Assembly: GCF_900129375.1 (NCBI RefSeq)
Contig: NZ_FQVN01000003.1
Span: 496,001 to 560,000 of the forward strand
DNA from: Streptoalloteichus hindustanus
Lineage (GTDB): Bacteria; Actinomycetota; Actinomycetes; Mycobacteriales; Pseudonocardiaceae
Length of the DNA: 64,000 bases
Direction: 5' to 3'
This document shows, piece after piece, positions 17,158 through 26,600 of this stretch. Below the pieces are notes generated by a model. That model was not told where the DNA came from, ran no database searches, and saw nothing but the letters and a program-made list of their open reading frames with translations. The translations under genes were made by a program, and so were the position numbers. The stretch's first letter is position 1. Each line of letters opens with the position of its first letter.

Positions 17158-18357
17158 TCAGCCCGACTCCTCGACGGCCGGCACGGCGGTCAGCTCGGGG
17201 ATCAGCGCGGTGGCGAGTTCCCCCCGCCACGCGGTGACGGCGAAGGCGTGGGCGGCGGACACCAGCGTGGCGTGGTGGTGCCAGCCCCGGAACGACCGGC
17301 CCTCGAAGTCGCACAGCCCGAAGTCGTCGCGCACCGCGGCGACGTCGACCAGCGCCCGGTCGCGGAGCCGGACCAGCGCGGGCGCGTCGGCGGCCGGCAA
17401 CGCGGGGGTGGCGATCCAGCGCCGCCCGCCGTCCTCACCCGGCTCGACGACCACGTGGAAGGGGTGCGCGCCCGCCGCGGGGCGACGGCAGGCCCCGACG
17501 AGCTGGACGGGCACCACGCCGAGCCGGGTGCGCCGGGCCAGCGGCGCCCGCGCCCGCCCGAGCTGGCCCACGGCGACTGGCCGCGCACCCTCGGGACCCG
17601 CCTGACCGGGCCGGACCGGCTCGACCGCCGCGAGGTGCCTGGCGTCGACCACCGCCACCCTGTCGTCCACCTCCACCAGCGCGGGCAGTCCGCGCGCGGC
17701 GAGGCCGAGGAGCAGCGGGGCCGGGTCGCGCACGCCGGTGGCGTCCGCCAGCACCGGGACGGGCTCGCCCAGGCGTCGGGCGCGCAGCTCGTCGACGAGG
17801 TCGAGCGCGACCTCCCAGTCCTCGCGCACGCGCTCGTCCTCCGGTAACCCCACCCTGCGCCGCAGCGTGGCGTCGCTGCCCCAGGGCTCGGCGAGCAGCA
17901 GGCGCCAGTCCACCGGGATCGCCGCCCGGGGAGAGGCGAGGAACACCCCCATGCCGAGCTGGCAGTTCACCGTCCGGCCCAGGGCCGGGACGAACCGCCG
18001 GGCCACGCCCACCGAGTGGCGACCGCTCTTCGGGATCACCGTCTCCGCCAACAGCCACGCGGCGGGCCGGAGCGCCTCGGCCACGTGCTCGGCCAGCCGG
18101 CGCCGGACCGGCCGCCAGTCCCACGGGCTCTGGTTGACGAACTGCTGCAACGACTGGAGGACCGGCTCGGTCAGGTCCGCCCCGGCGATCCGCCGCAGCG
18201 ACTTGCGGCCGGGAACCGTGAGCAGACCCCGCACATAGCGTTCCGCGCGCCGGCGTTGGTCGGACCGGGACAGCGAAGCGAACACCCGGGCCACGAAAGG
18301 GCCCAGTTCCTCCTCGGCCGCGCCGGGGCACGGGCTCCACGAAGAACCTGCTCGCAC
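17158..18357 (-). CDS. IS701-family transposase-like protein with altered catalytic residues
   Basis: The roughly 400-residue protein matches the IS701 transposase layout: SLSRSDQRRRAERYVRGLL and VPGRKSLRRIAGA at the N-terminus, SGRHSVGVARRF and NCQLGMGVFL in the core, and FRGWHHHATLVSAAHAFAV at the end. The motif that normally carries the first catalytic Asp (DxTG before the PK-GRHSVGV stretch) reads AETV, and the usual W-x-IE-x-x-F with the catalytic Glu reads VDVAAVRDDFGL. No terminal inverted repeats were recognised. It therefore looks like a non-mobile, possibly domesticated derivative. GTG 18357 is a plausible start; the exact N-terminus is uncertain. Confidence 0.75.
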   Translation of the reverse strand: MRAGSSWSPCPGAAEEELGPFVARVFASLSRSDQRRRAERYVRGLLTVPGRKSLRRIAGADLTEPVLQSLQQFVNQSPWDWRPVRRRLAEHVAEALRPAAWLLAETVIPKSGRHSVGVARRFVPALGRTVNCQLGMGVFLASPRAAIPVDWRLLLAEPWGSDATLRRRVGLPEDERVREDWEVALDLVDELRARRLGEPVPVLADATGVRDPAPLLLGLAARGLPALVEVDDRVAVVDARHLAAVEPVRPGQAGPEGARPVAVGQLGRARAPLARRTRLGVVPVQLVGACRRPAAGAHPFHVVVEPGEDGGRRWIATPALPAADAPALVRLRDRALVDVAAVRDDFGLCDFEGRSFRGWHHHATLVSAAHAFAVTAWRGELATALIPELTAVPAVEESG

Positions 18358-18635
18358 GAGACCCCCAATGCGCCGGCACCGTTCGTGACCATGATCGTGC
18401 CGACGTCGCCGCTGGTCCGGCAAGCGCGCGCCGCGCGGGACCGGCGTGCGGGAGGAAATACAACGGAAAGACGTCCGGGGCCGGGAACCGGCATCAGTCA
18501 TCCGAACAGCCGCGCTGGTGCGCCCGTTCCACCCCTTGACATCTATTTCTCAACGAAACACTGTCCACCGAGGGCCGTGGCGATTCACACAGAAATTCTT
18601 CTGACATTTTTTGCCGCTCCCGCAACCCGCGGGAC
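18358..18635. promoter_or_regulatory. AT-richer gap between the IS701-like gene and the MFS gene
   Basis: This gap contains TTGACA at 18536-18541 on the plus strand but no convincing -10 at 17 bases, and a low-GC stretch at 18540-18620 unlike its surroundings. The promoter of the IS701-like gene must lie here. No inverted repeats were seen. Confidence 0.3.
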
Positions 18636-19907
18636 TCACTCCGCGCGGCGCGCCGCGTGGGCCACGCACACCACGAGCAGGGGCAGCGCCACGAACCCGA
18701 CGACGAGCCCCAGCACCGCGTAGGACGCGGCGGTCACCAGCACGCCGGCGGCCAGCCCGCCGACCGCCCCACCCACGTTCATCACGAGGTCGCTCAACCC
18801 CTGCACGGCGGGGCGCCGGGCCAGCGGCACCGACTCGGTCAGCAGGGCCGACCCGGCCACCAGCCCGGCGGACCAGCCCAGCCCGAGCAGCACCAGGCCC
18901 ACGGCCAGCTGCGGCGCGTCGTGCGCGGGGGCCATGCCGGCGATCCCGGCCGACGCCACGGTCAGGGCCGCGCCGAGGGCGAGCACCCACACCCGGCCCA
19001 GCCGGTCGGCGAGCCAGCCGAACAGCGGGCTCGCCGCGTACATGCCCGCGATGTGCAGGCTGATGACGACGCCGACGATCCGCAGCGAGGCCCCGCCGTG
19101 ACCCATGTGCACCGGGGTCATCGACATCAGACCCACCATCGTGGTGTGGCAGACCATGATGCCGACCATCCCGAGCCGCGCCGACCCGCTCAGCATCCGC
19201 CACACGCCGCCCCGCTCGACCTGCCCTCCGGAGCCCGACGTGCTCGCCGCCGGTTCCGCCTCCATCGTGCGGGCGAGCACCAGCGGGTCCGGGCGCAGGC
19301 CGACCGCGATCCCCAGCGCGGCGAGCCCGAAGGCCACCACGCCGAGCAGGAACGGGCCTACGCCGGCGGGCACGCCCAACGCCGTGGCGAGCTGGCTCGC
19401 CGGGTCCGCGAGGTTCGGCCCGGCCACCGCGCCGATCGTCGTGCACCACACCACCGCGGACAACGCGCGGGCGCGACGCGTCGGCTCGGCGAGGTCGGTG
19501 GCCGCGTACCTGGCGGCCAGGTTGGCGGTGGACCCGCCGCCGAACAACACCAGCGCCGCCAACAACAGGGGCCACGACCCGAGCGCCACCGCGACCGCCG
19601 CCAACGCCGCGCCCACCATGCCGGTGCCGTAACCGAGCAGCAGGGCGGGCCGGCGACCTCTGCGGGCGGCCAGCCGGGCCATCGGCACCGCGAGCACCCC
19701 CGCGCCGAGCACGGCGCACGTCTGCGCGATCCCGCCCACGGCCTCGGACCCGGACAGCGACGCGGCGATCAGCGTGCTGATCGCGACGCCGGTCGCCATG
19801 CCGGCCCCGCCAAGCACCTGCGTGACCGTCAACGCTCCGAGAACGCGTCGCTGGACCTGGCGGACGTCATTTGCGGTGGCTGTCTCGGGGGGTGGCGTCG
19901 CGATCAC
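18636..19907 (-). CDS. MFS transporter
   Basis: This 423-residue protein has 12 predicted membrane spans in two halves, with the MFS loop 2-3 signature as RLAARRGRRPALLLGYG and a counterpart WLADRLGRVWVLALG in the second half. Between the halves is a polar loop with a Ser/Gly-rich segment. The family exports small molecules by proton antiport; the substrate is unknown. It is a single gene between an IS701-like gene and a Uma2 gene. Confidence 0.88.
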   Translation of the reverse strand: MIATPPPETATANDVRQVQRRVLGALTVTQVLGGAGMATGVAISTLIAASLSGSEAVGGIAQTCAVLGAGVLAVPMARLAARRGRRPALLLGYGTGMVGAALAAVAVALGSWPLLLAALVLFGGGSTANLAARYAATDLAEPTRRARALSAVVWCTTIGAVAGPNLADPASQLATALGVPAGVGPFLLGVVAFGLAALGIAVGLRPDPLVLARTMEAEPAASTSGSGGQVERGGVWRMLSGSARLGMVGIMVCHTTMVGLMSMTPVHMGHGGASLRIVGVVISLHIAGMYAASPLFGWLADRLGRVWVLALGAALTVASAGIAGMAPAHDAPQLAVGLVLLGLGWSAGLVAGSALLTESVPLARRPAVQGLSDLVMNVGGAVGGLAAGVLVTAASYAVLGLVVGFVALPLLVVCVAHAARRAE

Positions 19908-19983
19908 CGCCCGATCGTCGCACGCCCCACTCGTCCGGGTCGCCTACCAATGCGTTCCGTAGCTGGCCTTATGAAACGCCGTC

Positions 19984-20574
19984 TCAACGCTCCGGATCGA
20001 GATCGGCACAGACCAGCGTGAGCGCCACGGGACCAGGCACATCGACCAGGACGTCATCCCCGGCCCCGCACACCCGCTCCTTGTGGACCCCGCCCACCAG
20101 CTCGTACGCCCGGTACTCCATCCGACCCCGCACGCGCTGCTCCACGGTCCACAGGTACGGCACCCCAGCCGCCGCATAGGCAGCCACCTTGGTCTCCCGC
20201 TCCCTGGACGTGTTGCCGGGACTCCAGACCTCCACGACCAGTTCGAGGGCCTCAGCCGGATAGCTGACCTCGGTCGGCGGACGATTGAGCACGGCCACGT
20301 CCGGAATCAGCGCGGTGCGGAGCGCCGTCGTGATCTCCACGCCAACCGCGAGGACCGGGTGCAGATCCTTCCGCCCAGCGGCACGCACCGCGTCCCACAA
20401 AGCCCGGTAAAGAGCGCCGGTGGCGTACTGGTGAGGACCGCCTGGTGGTGGAGACACGTGGAAATAGCCCCAGATCAACTCAAGGCGACCGCCGTCGCTC
20501 GGATGCTCGGCGTTGCGCCACTCCTCGACCGTATGCGGGCCGATGGGGTGCTGGAGTTCGGTAGCAGCGGACAC
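19984..20574 (-). CDS. Uma2 family (DUF820) putative restriction-like endonuclease
   Basis: The 196-residue protein has the PD-(D/E)XK-type core of Uma2: VEEWRN near the start, GRLELIWGYFHVSPPP with the first acidic residue, a central LIPDVAVLNRP, then ALELVVEVWSPGN with an acidic pair and the ERETKVAAYAAAGVPYLWTVE region. These proteins are numerous in actinobacteria and cyanobacteria and of largely unknown role. GTG 20574 follows GGGAGG (20584-20589) at nine bases; a GTG at 20583 is an alternative. Confidence 0.82.
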   Translation of the reverse strand: MSAATELQHPIGPHTVEEWRNAEHPSDGGRLELIWGYFHVSPPPGGPHQYATGALYRALWDAVRAAGRKDLHPVLAVGVEITTALRTALIPDVAVLNRPPTEVSYPAEALELVVEVWSPGNTSRERETKVAAYAAAGVPYLWTVEQRVRGRMEYRAYELVGGVHKERVCGAGDDVLVDVPGPVALTLVCADLDPER

Positions 20575-20924
20575 CAGCGTCACCTCCCTGGCTCGCGTGC
20601 GGGCCAGTGTCCCACGGTCGATCCCTCTCGATCGCGGTCCTCGCCGGCCCCGACGGGCCGGCGCTTCCACCGCAAAGCTAACGCAAAGTACCGCGAAGTT
20701 GATGACGAAACCCCCCGACCACGGGCTCCAGCACGACGTGTCCGTCCCACAGGAGCAGCCTCAGGGCGTGACTCGCGGTCCTCGACCGGCGTGAGGCATA
20801 CAGTTTCGCGTTACGCGAAAGTCAAAACATTTCGTTTTTCGCGTAACTCGTTACCGGCACACGCAAGCCAGTACTGCGACCACCCTCAGGTGCTCAGGCT
20901 TCTCACCCGGAACCACATCACCTC
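20575..20924. promoter_or_regulatory. AT-rich divergent region with palindromes
   Basis: TTTCGCG-TTA-CGCGAAA (20804-20820) is an inverted repeat with 7-base arms. The related TTTTTCGCGTAAC follows at 20835-20847, and GTAAC-TC-GTTAC (20843-20854) is a second palindrome. The block at 20795-20860 is much richer in A/T than the flanks. It is a likely operator/promoter for the Uma2 and/or DUF6247 genes. Confidence 0.45.
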
Positions 20925-21365
20925 GTGGGCACCTTCCAGGGCCGGCTCCTGTCGGAGATTGGCCCTACCGTGTTCGGCGTGGCGGCCCCGCACCCCGAGC
21001 CGGAACACCCTGTCCCCGCAGCCGGGGACCCGGAGGGACTCGAACCAGCGGTCCAATGGGCAGGTGACGCCACGGCCGCGGCGAGGTACAGCTCACCGGC
21101 GGCCATCCGCGCCGCGCTCGTACCCGAGCAAGTGGCGGACTTCGACTCGGCCTGTGAGGCCGCCCTCGCCGACGCGCGTCGGTCTCTGCGCCTGGACCAG
21201 CTGCGCCACGTGCTGCGGACGTGGCGACGCATGGCGCTGCTGGCCAACCAGGACCCCGGCGCAGTCCGGAGGATGCTGGCCACCACCGACGAGGTCCAAC
21301 GCGCCGGACGCCCTCGACAGGGCAGCGTGCCGTGGGAGCGACTGCGCGCCGACCTCGGCCCCTGA
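20925..21365 (+). CDS. DUF6247-like protein
   Basis: This is a 146-residue soluble protein. Residues 55-120 (SPAAIRAALVPEQVADFDSA, DQLRHVLRTWRRMALLANQDP) resemble the DUF6247 pattern found upstream of RelE-like toxins in actinobacteria, but no toxin gene follows here. The N-terminal 45 residues are low-complexity, so a downstream start is possible. Function is unknown; an orphan antitoxin-like role is speculative. Confidence 0.55.
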   Translation: MGTFQGRLLSEIGPTVFGVAAPHPEPEHPVPAAGDPEGLEPAVQWAGDATAAARYSSPAAIRAALVPEQVADFDSACEAALADARRSLRLDQLRHVLRTWRRMALLANQDPGAVRRMLATTDEVQRAGRPRQGSVPWERLRADLGP

Positions 21366-21401
21366 CCCGTCACGACAAGGGCCATGAGCAGGAGGCAGGA
21401 T

Positions 21402-21440
21402 CGGAACCTCCCGGCGTTTCGCGCCGCACTTGGGGTTCCG
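21402..21440. terminator. Stem-loop after the DUF6247 gene
   Basis: CGGAACC (21402-21408) pairs with GGTTCCG (21434-21440) and encloses CGGCG/CGCCG (21412-21416 with 21422-21426). It lies between convergent genes. Confidence 0.45.
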
Positions 21441-21477
21441 AACCGCTAACGACTGCTCGGGCTGTGTGACCGGAGGG

Positions 21478-21518
21478 CGACAGCCGTAGGCAGGTGCGGA
21501 ATCTGCGCACGGCTGTCG
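21478..21518 (-). terminator. Stem-loop after the Hsp70-like gene
   Basis: CGACAGCCGT (21478-21487) pairs perfectly with ACGGCTGTCG (21509-21518), 21 bases beyond the minus-strand stop at 21539. Confidence 0.5.
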
Positions 21519-21538
21519 TCGGCGTCGGGGTTCTGGGG

Positions 21539-23434
21539 TCAGGTGCCGGGTTGGACGTTCTTCTCGAAGAAGTCGGACATGGAGTCGGCGTTCAGGGTGC
21601 CCTGGCCCGCCTTCACGCCGATGAGGTAGCCGACGAGCGGGCGGTCCTTCACGGTGAAGACCGTCACGCCGACGGTGCCCATGGCGGAGCGGTAGTGGCC
21701 GCGCAGGCCGTTGCCGGCCCAGTCGGCCTCGACGCGGTTGCCCTTGGTCATGCCCAGGACCGTGTCCGCCGTCTGCTCGGCGAGTTCCATCGACTCGAAG
21801 TGGGAGTAGACGACGGTGTAGCCGACGCCGTCGGCGCCCTTGACCTGGCAGGTGACGGCGACGCCGGTGAACTTGACCAGGTCGCCGTACTCCAGGCCGG
21901 ACGAGCAGTTGCCGTCCGCGACCTTGCCGGCGAGCTGGCGCAGGCAGGGGGTGAAGCCCTTCTCGTCCTTGTCGCCCGGCTTCTGGCACTCCTGGGCCGT
22001 GGGGAGGCTCGACCCGTTGGCGACGTAGACGCCGGTGATCGTGGCGATCGCCGCCACCAGCAGTCCGGCCAGGCCGATCAGGATCGGCTTGCGCCGCGAC
22101 TTCCTGGCGGGCGTCGGGCTCATCGGCGGCGTGCCGTAGGAACCCTGGTAGGGCTGGTTCGCGCCGGGGATGCCGTGGGCCGGGGTGGCGGCGGCGATCG
22201 CGGCGGCCGACACCTGCTGGGAGGTGCCGGCCGGGTAGCCGGCGGCGGGGAAGCCGCCGCTGGCGGGGCCGGGAGCGGTCGGGGTCGCCGCCTGGGCCGG
22301 GAAACCGCCGGTGGGCGGGCCGGTGCGGGTCATCTGCGACAGGTCCTGGGTGCGCATGCTGGTGCCGTCCTGCGGCACGTGGTGCGCGCCCAGCGCGACG
22401 CCGGTCTCCGGCTGGTCCAGGCTGCTCGGCACGACGCGGAGCTGTTCGGCGATCAGGGTGGCGATCAGCGGGATGCGGCTGGAGCCGCCGACCAGGTAGA
22501 TGCCGGCCAGGGACTGCGGGGTCATGCCGGTGGAGCGGATGGTGGCGGCCAGCAGCTCGACGCTGCGCAGCAGGCTGGGCCGGATCAGCCCCTCCAGCTC
22601 GGGCCTGGTCACCAGCACGTCGTCGAACGGCTCCGGCAGCGGGACCTCGGTCTGCGGGTGCCGGGACAGCGCCTCCTTGCCGGCCTTGACGTCCTCCCGC
22701 AACGCGCGCTGGGCGCGGCGGTCGCCGGTGGAGACCGGGCGCAGCAGCCGCTGCCAGCCAGCCGGGTCGCGCTGGGACACCTGCCGGCCGACGTGCTCCA
22801 GCAGCGCCTGGTCGACGTCGAGGCCGCCGAGGTCGGGCAGGCCGTCCTCGGCGAGCACGACGAAGCCGTTCTGCGTCGCGCCGACGACCGCGCAGTCGAA
22901 CGTGCCCGCGCCCAGGTCGTAGACGGCCAGGGCCTGGCCGGGCGCCAGCGAGCGGTCGGGGAAGGAGGCGAAGTGCGCCGCCGCCGCGACCGGCTCCGGC
23001 ACGAGCACGAGGTTGGGGCCGAGGCCGGCCAGCCGCGCCGCGCCCAGCAGGACGTTGCGGCGCACCGGCCCCCACTGCGCCGGGTGGGTCAGCCGCACCT
23101 CGTCGGGGGCCGCGCCGCCGAGCTGGCGCGCGGTCTCCTCGGCCACCCTGGCCAGCACGGCGGCCAGCGCCTCGTTGACCGGCACGATCGTGTCGCCGAG
23201 CAGGAGGCTGCCCTCGTCGACCCGGCGCTTGGGGTTGGGCTCGAAGCGCGCCGGGTCGAGCCGGGCGCGTCTCTCGGCGTCCCTGCCGACCACCAGCGTG
23301 CCGTCCTCGGCGGCGAACACCGCCGACGGCATGGTCGCCGCGCCGTCCACCTCGATCACCCGGGGTGGAAGGCCGTGGGCGGACAACACCGCCACGGTGT
23401 TGGACGTGCCCAGATCCACCGAAAGGACGCGCAC
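21539..23434 (-). CDS. Hsp70-like ATPase fused to a transmembrane/extracellular domain
   Basis: Residues 1-355 form an actin-like ATPase of the DnaK superfamily: phosphate loops DLGTSNT (7-13) and DLGAGTFD (173-180), and the adenosine motif VGGSSRIP (315-322). The DnaK peptide-binding domain is absent. A Pro/Gly/Thr-rich linker (about 355-445) leads to a basic patch and one membrane span (450-472), then about 155 extracytoplasmic residues. Two such proteins could link nucleotide state inside to a domain outside. GTG 23434 follows GGGGAG. It is divergent from lhr. Function is unknown. Confidence 0.8.
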   Translation of the reverse strand: MRVLSVDLGTSNTVAVLSAHGLPPRVIEVDGAATMPSAVFAAEDGTLVVGRDAERRARLDPARFEPNPKRRVDEGSLLLGDTIVPVNEALAAVLARVAEETARQLGGAAPDEVRLTHPAQWGPVRRNVLLGAARLAGLGPNLVLVPEPVAAAAHFASFPDRSLAPGQALAVYDLGAGTFDCAVVGATQNGFVVLAEDGLPDLGGLDVDQALLEHVGRQVSQRDPAGWQRLLRPVSTGDRRAQRALREDVKAGKEALSRHPQTEVPLPEPFDDVLVTRPELEGLIRPSLLRSVELLAATIRSTGMTPQSLAGIYLVGGSSRIPLIATLIAEQLRVVPSSLDQPETGVALGAHHVPQDGTSMRTQDLSQMTRTGPPTGGFPAQAATPTAPGPASGGFPAAGYPAGTSQQVSAAAIAAATPAHGIPGANQPYQGSYGTPPMSPTPARKSRRKPILIGLAGLLVAAIATITGVYVANGSSLPTAQECQKPGDKDEKGFTPCLRQLAGKVADGNCSSGLEYGDLVKFTGVAVTCQVKGADGVGYTVVYSHFESMELAEQTADTVLGMTKGNRVEADWAGNGLRGHYRSAMGTVGVTVFTVKDRPLVGYLIGVKAGQGTLNADSMSDFFEKNVQPGT

Positions 23435-23602
23435 CGCTCTCCCCTCGTCGCCGTCGCCACGCCGGTCCCGGTGTCCCCGCGTCGCGCAGTGCTGCTGGGC
23501 AGTGATGCTGCCACGTCACGCCCGGTCAGCGGGGCGGGACGGAGGAGATCGCCGCGACGGCGGGGGCGGGTGGTTGTCGGTGCCCTGGGTGAGGATGGGG
23601 AC

Positions 23603-26600
23603 GTGACCAGCAGGGACGAGGTGTTGGCCGCGTTCTCGCCGGCGACCCGGGCGTGGTTCGCCGGGGCGTTCGCGGCGCCGACCGACGCGCAGGTCGGGGC
23701 GTGGGCGGCCGTCGCGGCGGGTGAGCACGCCCTGGTCGTCGCCCCGACCGGCTCGGGCAAGACCCTCGCGGCGTTCCTGTGGGCGCTGGACCGGCTGGCG
23801 CACGAGGGGCCGCCGGCGGAGCCGAAGCGGCGGTGCCGGGTGCTCTACGTGTCCCCGTTGAAGGCGCTCGCGGTGGACGTGGAGCGGAACCTGCGCGCTC
23901 CGCTGGCCGGCATCCGGCAGGCCGCGCACCGGCTCGGGCTGCCGGAGCCCCAGGTCAGGGTCGGGATGCGCACCGGCGACACCCCGGCCGAGGACCGGAG
24001 GGCGTTCGCCCGCACCCCGCCGGACGTGCTGGTCACGACGCCGGAGTCGCTGTTCCTGATCCTGACCTCGGCGGCGCGCGAGTCGCTGCGCGGGGTGGAG
24101 ACGGTCATCGTCGACGAGGTGCACGCGGTCGCCGGGAGCAAGCGGGGCGCGCATCTCGCGCTCTCGCTGGAGCGGCTGGACGCGCTGCTCTCCCGGCCCG
24201 CGCAGCGCATCGGCCTGTCGGCCACGGTGCGCCCGGTGGAGGAGGTCAGCGCGTTCCTGGCCGGCGGCCGGCCGGTGCGCGTGGTGCAGCCCGCGCCGCA
24301 CAAGACGGTGGAGGTCCGGGTCGAGGTCCCGGTCGAGGACATGGCGAGCCTCGGCGAGCCGACCGGGGAGGTCACCGGCTCGGCCGCCGGCGGCGAGCGG
24401 CGCACCTCGATCTGGCCGGCCGTGGAGCAGCGGGTGCTGGCGCTGGTGCGCGAGCACCGGTCGACGATCGTCTTCGCCAACTCGCGGCGGCTGGCGGAGC
24501 GGATGACCTCCCGGCTCAACGAGCTGGCGCTGGAGGAGGCCGAGCTCGCCGGGGACCTGGACGGCGCCGTGGACAACGCCGTCGCCGGGGGCGACCGGGC
24601 GCGGGAGCGGTTCCCCGCCGAGGCGGTCGGGCAGTCGGGCACGACGACGGGCACCACCCCGGTGATCGCCAAGGCGCACCACGGCTCGATGTCCCGGGAG
24701 CAGCGCAGCGCGGTGGAGGAGGAGCTGAAGTCCGGGCGGCTGCCGTGCGTCGTGGCGACCTCGTCACTGGAGCTGGGCATCGACATGGGCGCGGTGGACC
24801 TGGTGGTGCAGGTGGAGGCGCCGCCGAGCGTGGCGTCGGGGCTGCAACGGGTCGGCCGGGCCGGGCACCAGGTGGGCGCGGTGTCCCGGGGCGTGGTGTT
24901 CCCGAAGTTCCGGGGCGACCTGGTGGCGTGCGCGGTGGTGGCCGAGCGGATGACCGGCGGCGCCATCGAGGCGGTGCGGTACCCGCGCAACCCGTTGGAC
25001 GTGCTGGCGCAGCAGATCGTCGCGATGGTGGCGTTGGAGCCGTGGGCGGTCGACGAGCTGGCGGGGGTGGTCCGCCGCGCCGCGCCGTTCGCGTCCCTGC
25101 CGGACTCGGCGCTGCACGCGGTGCTGGACATGCTCGCCGGGCGGTATCCGAGCGAGGAGTTCGGGGAGCTGCGCGCGCGGATCACGTGGGACCGGGTGAC
25201 GCAGGAGCTGCGGGGCCGGTCCGGCGCGCAGCGGTTGGCGGTGACCTCCGGCGGCACGATCCCGGACCGCGGCCTGTTCACGGTGGTCACGCCGGGCGGG
25301 GAGGACGGCTCGTCGGGGTCCCGGGTCGGCGAGCTGGACGAGGAGATGGTCTACGAGTCGCGGGTCGGCGACACGTTCCTGCTGGGCACCTCGGCGTGGC
25401 GGGTGGAGGACATCACGCACGACCGGGTCGTGGTGACGCCGGCGCCGGGCCAGCCGGCGCGGATGCCGTTCTGGCGCGGCGACTCCCCCGGCCGTCCGCT
25501 GGAGCTCGGCAGGGCGCTGGGCCGGTTCGTCCGCGAGATGTCCACAATGGACGATCGGGCCGCGCGCGAGCGGGCCGGGCTGGCCGGGCTGGACGAGTGG
25601 GCGTGCGACAACCTGCTCGGCTACCTGGCGGAGCAGCGCGCGGCGACGCGGCACGTGCCCGACGACCGCACGGTGGTCGTGGAGCGGTTCCGGGACGAGC
25701 TGGGCGACTGGCGGCTGGTCGTGCACTCCCCGTTCGGCGCGCCGGTGAACGCGCCGTGGGCGTTGGCGATCGGCGCGCGGCTGCGCGAGCGGCGCGGCGT
25801 GGACGCGCACGTGGCGCACTCGGACGACGGCATCGTGGTGCGGCTGCCGGACGCCCTGGACGAGCTGGGCGCGGACGTGCTCCCGACGGCGGAGGACGTG
25901 CTGCTGGAGCCGGACGAGGTCGAGCAGGTCGTGGTCGCGGAGGTCGGCGGCTCGGCGTTGTTCGCGGCGCGGTTCCGGGAGTGCGCGGCGCGGTCGCTGT
26001 TGCTGCCCCGGCGCGACCCGAAGCGGCGCACGCCGCTGTGGCAGCAACGGCAGCGCGCGGCGCAGTTGTTGTCGGTGGCCGCCCAGTACGAGCAGTTCCC
26101 GGTGGTGCTGGAGGCGATGCGCGAGTGCCTCCAGGACGTCTACGACCTGCCGGGGCTGCGCGAGCTGATGTCGGACGTGCGGGCGCGGCGGGTGCGGGTG
26201 GTCGAGGTGGAGACGCCCGCGCCGTCGCCGTTCGCGCGCAGTCTGCTGTTCGGCTACGTGGGCATGTTCCTGTACGAGACGGACGCGCCGCTGGCGGAGC
26301 GGAGGGCGGCGGCGCTGTCGCTGGACTCGGCGTTGTTGGCCGAGTTGCTGGGCGCGGAGGCCATCCGGGAGCTGCTCGACCCCGAGGTGCTGGCCGAGGT
26401 CGAGGCCGGGTTGCTGCGGCTGACCCCGGACCGGCGGGCGCGCGACGTCGAGGACGCGGCGGACCTGCTGCGCTTCCTCGGCGATCTGTCCACTGTGGAG
26501 GCTGAGGCCCGGGGCGTGTCGGCGGAGTGGTTGGCCGAGCTGGAGGCGACGCGGCGGGCGATCCGGGTGCGGATCGCCGGTGAGCAGCGGTGGATCGCGA

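Noticed and set aside
17158-18635. A complete insertion sequence around the IS701-like gene
   Set aside because: No terminal inverted repeats or target duplications were found at either side.
21024-21046. A minus-strand stretch resembling a tRNA 3' end (GTTCGAGTCCCTCCGGG)
   Set aside because: The T-arm cannot pair beyond two bases and no D-arm, anticodon arm or acceptor partner is found nearby; it is inside a coding frame.
21494-23602. Upstream extension of the lhr reading frame by about 700 codons
   Set aside because: It lies antisense to the intact Hsp70-like gene, has biased composition, and Lhr homology begins only at GTG 23603.
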